Origin: Deltaproteobacteria bacterium | GTDB lineage: Bacteria; Desulfobacterota; Desulfobaccia; Desulfobaccales; 0-14-0-80-60-11 | NCBI GenBank assembly: GCA_023381945.1 | Contig: JAMCQY010000216.1 | Coordinates: 1 to 25,442, forward strand | Reading direction: 5' to 3' | DNA length: 25,442 nucleotides | In this document: positions 24,139 to 25,442 of the stretch, one piece after another | How positions within the stretch are numbered: position 1 is the first letter of the stretch | Layout: the number at the start of each line of letters is the position of its first letter | Made by a program: the position numbers and the translations under genes | The notes under the pieces: model-generated | Told to the model about the DNA's origin: nothing | Database searches by the model: none | Seen by the model: only the letters and a program-made list of their open reading frames with translations

Positions 24139-25314
24139 ATCGAGACTATTCACCAGGAGGTCCGGGTAAGCTTTCGCTATCCGGTGCATTTCACCGAGGG
24201 TCTGTTCGACCTGGGGAATCCTCTGTTTCATCAGGTTGTTCGGGACGCCGGCGGCGATCTGCCCAAAAGGATGCTGGCCGTGGTGGACCGCGGCCTGACC
24301 CGGCATCATCCCGGGTTACTGGCGAATCTCGAAGACTATTGCCGGGAGCACGCCGAGGTCATTGATCTGGCCGGCGCACCTTTGCTTTTGCCCGGCGGCG
24401 AAGCTGCGAAGAACGACCATTTGCATGTCACCATCCTGCACCAGGCCATCCAGGCCGCGGGTTTGTGCCGCCATTCCTTTATTACGGCCATAGGCGGCGG
24501 GGCGCTTATCGACACCGTGGGCTTCGCGGCGGCCACGGCCCATCGAGGGGTCCGCCTTATCCGGGTGCCCACCACGGTGCTTTCCCAGGCCGACGCCGCG
24601 GTGGGCGTGAAAAACAGCGTCAACGCCATGGGCCAGAAAAATTTTTTGGGAGTTTTCTCCCCTCCGGCTGCGGTGCTCTGTGATGGCGGTTTTTTAAGCA
24701 CCCTGTCTCAAAAAGACTGGATCGGCGGGGTGGCCGAGGCCGTCAAGGTGGCCCTCATCAAGGATGCAAAATTCTTCACCTTTCTCGAGAAGCGGGCTGA
24801 ACTCCTGGCCCAGCGGGATTTGGCGGCCATGCGGCAGGCCATTCAACGCTGCGCCGCCCTGCACCTGGAGCACATCGCCGCTTCGGGCGATCCCTTTGAG
24901 CAGGGCAACTCCAGGCCCCTGGACTTCGGCCACTGGGCCGCTCACCGGCTGGAGATGATCAGCGGCTTCAAATTGGGGCACGGCGAAGCGGTGGCCCTCG
25001 GCATCGCCCTGGACACCACTTACTCCTATTTCACCGGTTTGTTGCAAAAGGCTGCCTGGCAGCGGACCCTGGGACTGCTGACCGATCTCGGTTTTGCCCT
25101 TTATGTCCCGGAACTCGACCGCCGCGGGGCTATCTTCCAGGGTCTGGAAGATTTCCGGGCTCACTTGGGAGGACGCCTCACCGTCATGCTGCTCTGGGAT
25201 ATCGGCCAGGGGATGGAGGTTCATGAAATGAACCATCGGACCATCATGGCCGCCCTGGACCTGTTGCGCAAGATCGCCCAGGAAGACAGCGAGCAGTTAG
25301 CAATTAGCAGTTAG
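24139..25314 (+). CDS. eboD: EboD-like 3-dehydroquinate synthase homologue (sugar phosphate cyclase family)
   Basis: NAD- and metal-dependent sugar phosphate cyclase fold. It resembles EboD of the Ebo clusters known from cyanobacteria and algal endosymbionts rather than housekeeping AroB; the product is unknown. Using ATC 24139 as residue 1 (391 aa), the nucleotide-binding AIGGGALIDTVG is near 117-128, VPTTVLSQADAAVGVKNS follows, and metal ligands are E200 (GGVAEAVK), H265 (LDFGHWAAHRLE) and H281 (LGHGEAVALG). The first canonical start is GTG 24184, but codons before it (IHQEVRVSFRYPV) match the EboD N-terminus as I recall it. The in-frame TAA upstream leaves no ATG/GTG/TTG; the ATC sits 7 nt after TAGGAG. 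No other ebo genes are recognisable nearby. The last codons (QLAISS) come from a simple repeat. Confidence 0.82.
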   Translation: METIHQEVRVSFRYPVHFTEGLFDLGNPLFHQVVRDAGGDLPKRMLAVVDRGLTRHHPGLLANLEDYCREHAEVIDLAGAPLLLPGGEAAKNDHLHVTILHQAIQAAGLCRHSFITAIGGGALIDTVGFAAATAHRGVRLIRVPTTVLSQADAAVGVKNSVNAMGQKNFLGVFSPPAAVLCDGGFLSTLSQKDWIGGVAEAVKVALIKDAKFFTFLEKRAELLAQRDLAAMRQAIQRCAALHLEHIAASGDPFEQGNSRPLDFGHWAAHRLEMISGFKLGHGEAVALGIALDTTYSYFTGLLQKAAWQRTLGLLTDLGFALYVPELDRRGAIFQGLEDFRAHLGGRLTVMLLWDIGQGMEVHEMNHRTIMAALDLLRKIAQEDSEQLAISS

Positions 25315-25315
25315 C
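25293..25315. repeat. GCAGTTAGC direct repeat at the eboD 3' end
   Basis: Two perfect GCAGTTAGC units (25293-25301 and 25307-25315) are separated by AATTA. They encode the last residues of the EboD-like protein and include its TAG stop. Related to the loose repeat at 640-660. Confidence 0.6.
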
Positions 25316-25371
25316 TGTATTGACAATAGACATTAACATACATTAATATGCTTGGGTAAGGAGGGAAACTC

Positions 25372-25442
25372 ATGAAACTCCATTCCCAGGCGGCTCTGAC
25401 CCTGAAACAGCGTCAAAAAGTTAAAAGGTTGCATGAAGAAGG
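25372..25442 (+). CDS. N-terminal fragment of an unknown protein, possibly a transposase
   Basis: The ATG at 25372 has a perfect AAGGAGG 7 nt upstream, and 23 codons are in the window before the edge cuts it. The start MKLHSQAALTLKQRQKVKRL followed by HEEG looks like the beginning of a helix-turn-helix segment as found in IS481-type transposases, but the stretch is too short to be sure. No terminal inverted repeat could be identified upstream. Confidence 0.4.
   Translation, partial: MKLHSQAALTLKQRQKVKRLHEE

Overview
The window looks like chromosomal DNA from an anaerobic, GC-rich Gram-negative bacterium, most likely a Desulfobacterota ('Deltaproteobacteria') lineage such as Desulfobacca or a Syntrophobacterales relative. 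This placement is an inference. It rests on the mix of an E. coli-type 14-subunit complex I with a fused NuoB-C-D, a small cytochrome b5/DUF2231 pair, an EboD-type sugar phosphate cyclase, and many short GTAGGGGC-type palindromes between genes. No rRNA or marker gene is present to prove it.

Left part (1-6771, all minus strand). A central-carbon block reads tkt -> rpiB -> tal -> gnd (gnd runs off the left edge). These are the non-oxidative pentose phosphate enzymes plus 6-phosphogluconate dehydrogenase. Upstream of it on the same strand lie a UbiA-family prenyltransferase, a DUF2231 membrane protein (start overlapping the ubiA stop, TGATG), and a second DUF2231 protein fused to a cytochrome b5 domain (8-nt overlap).

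Middle (6772-23977, plus strand). A divergent 493-bp repeat-filled intergenic region leads to a PAP2-like membrane protein and then to a complete complex I operon: nuoA, nuoBCD (single ORF), nuoE, nuoF, nuoG, nuoH, a SAM-dependent methyltransferase, nuoI, nuoJ, nuoK, nuoL, nuoM, a 36-codon small ORF, nuoN. All iron-sulfur ligands for N1a, N1b, N2, N3, N4, N5, N6a/b and N7 can be read. NuoF, however, has substitutions at the residues that contact NAD(H) in characterised enzymes: CGEET has become CGEAT and KPPFPA has become KDRRMA. That pattern suggests altered nucleotide preference, possibly NADPH. NuoN has Gln where the membrane Glu of TM5 is normally conserved.

Right part (23978-25442). An EboD-like 3-dehydroquinate-synthase homologue follows. 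Its homology extends upstream of the first canonical start codon to an ATC placed 7 nt after a TAGGAG motif. The window ends in the first 23 codons of a gene that resembles a transposase N-terminus.

Short palindromic elements of at least three families sit in almost every gap between genes, usually within about 0-15 nt of the preceding stop codon and sometimes forming it. If the NuoF reading is right, the pentose phosphate block (NADPH-producing gnd) and complex I could be metabolically linked, but this is a hypothesis.
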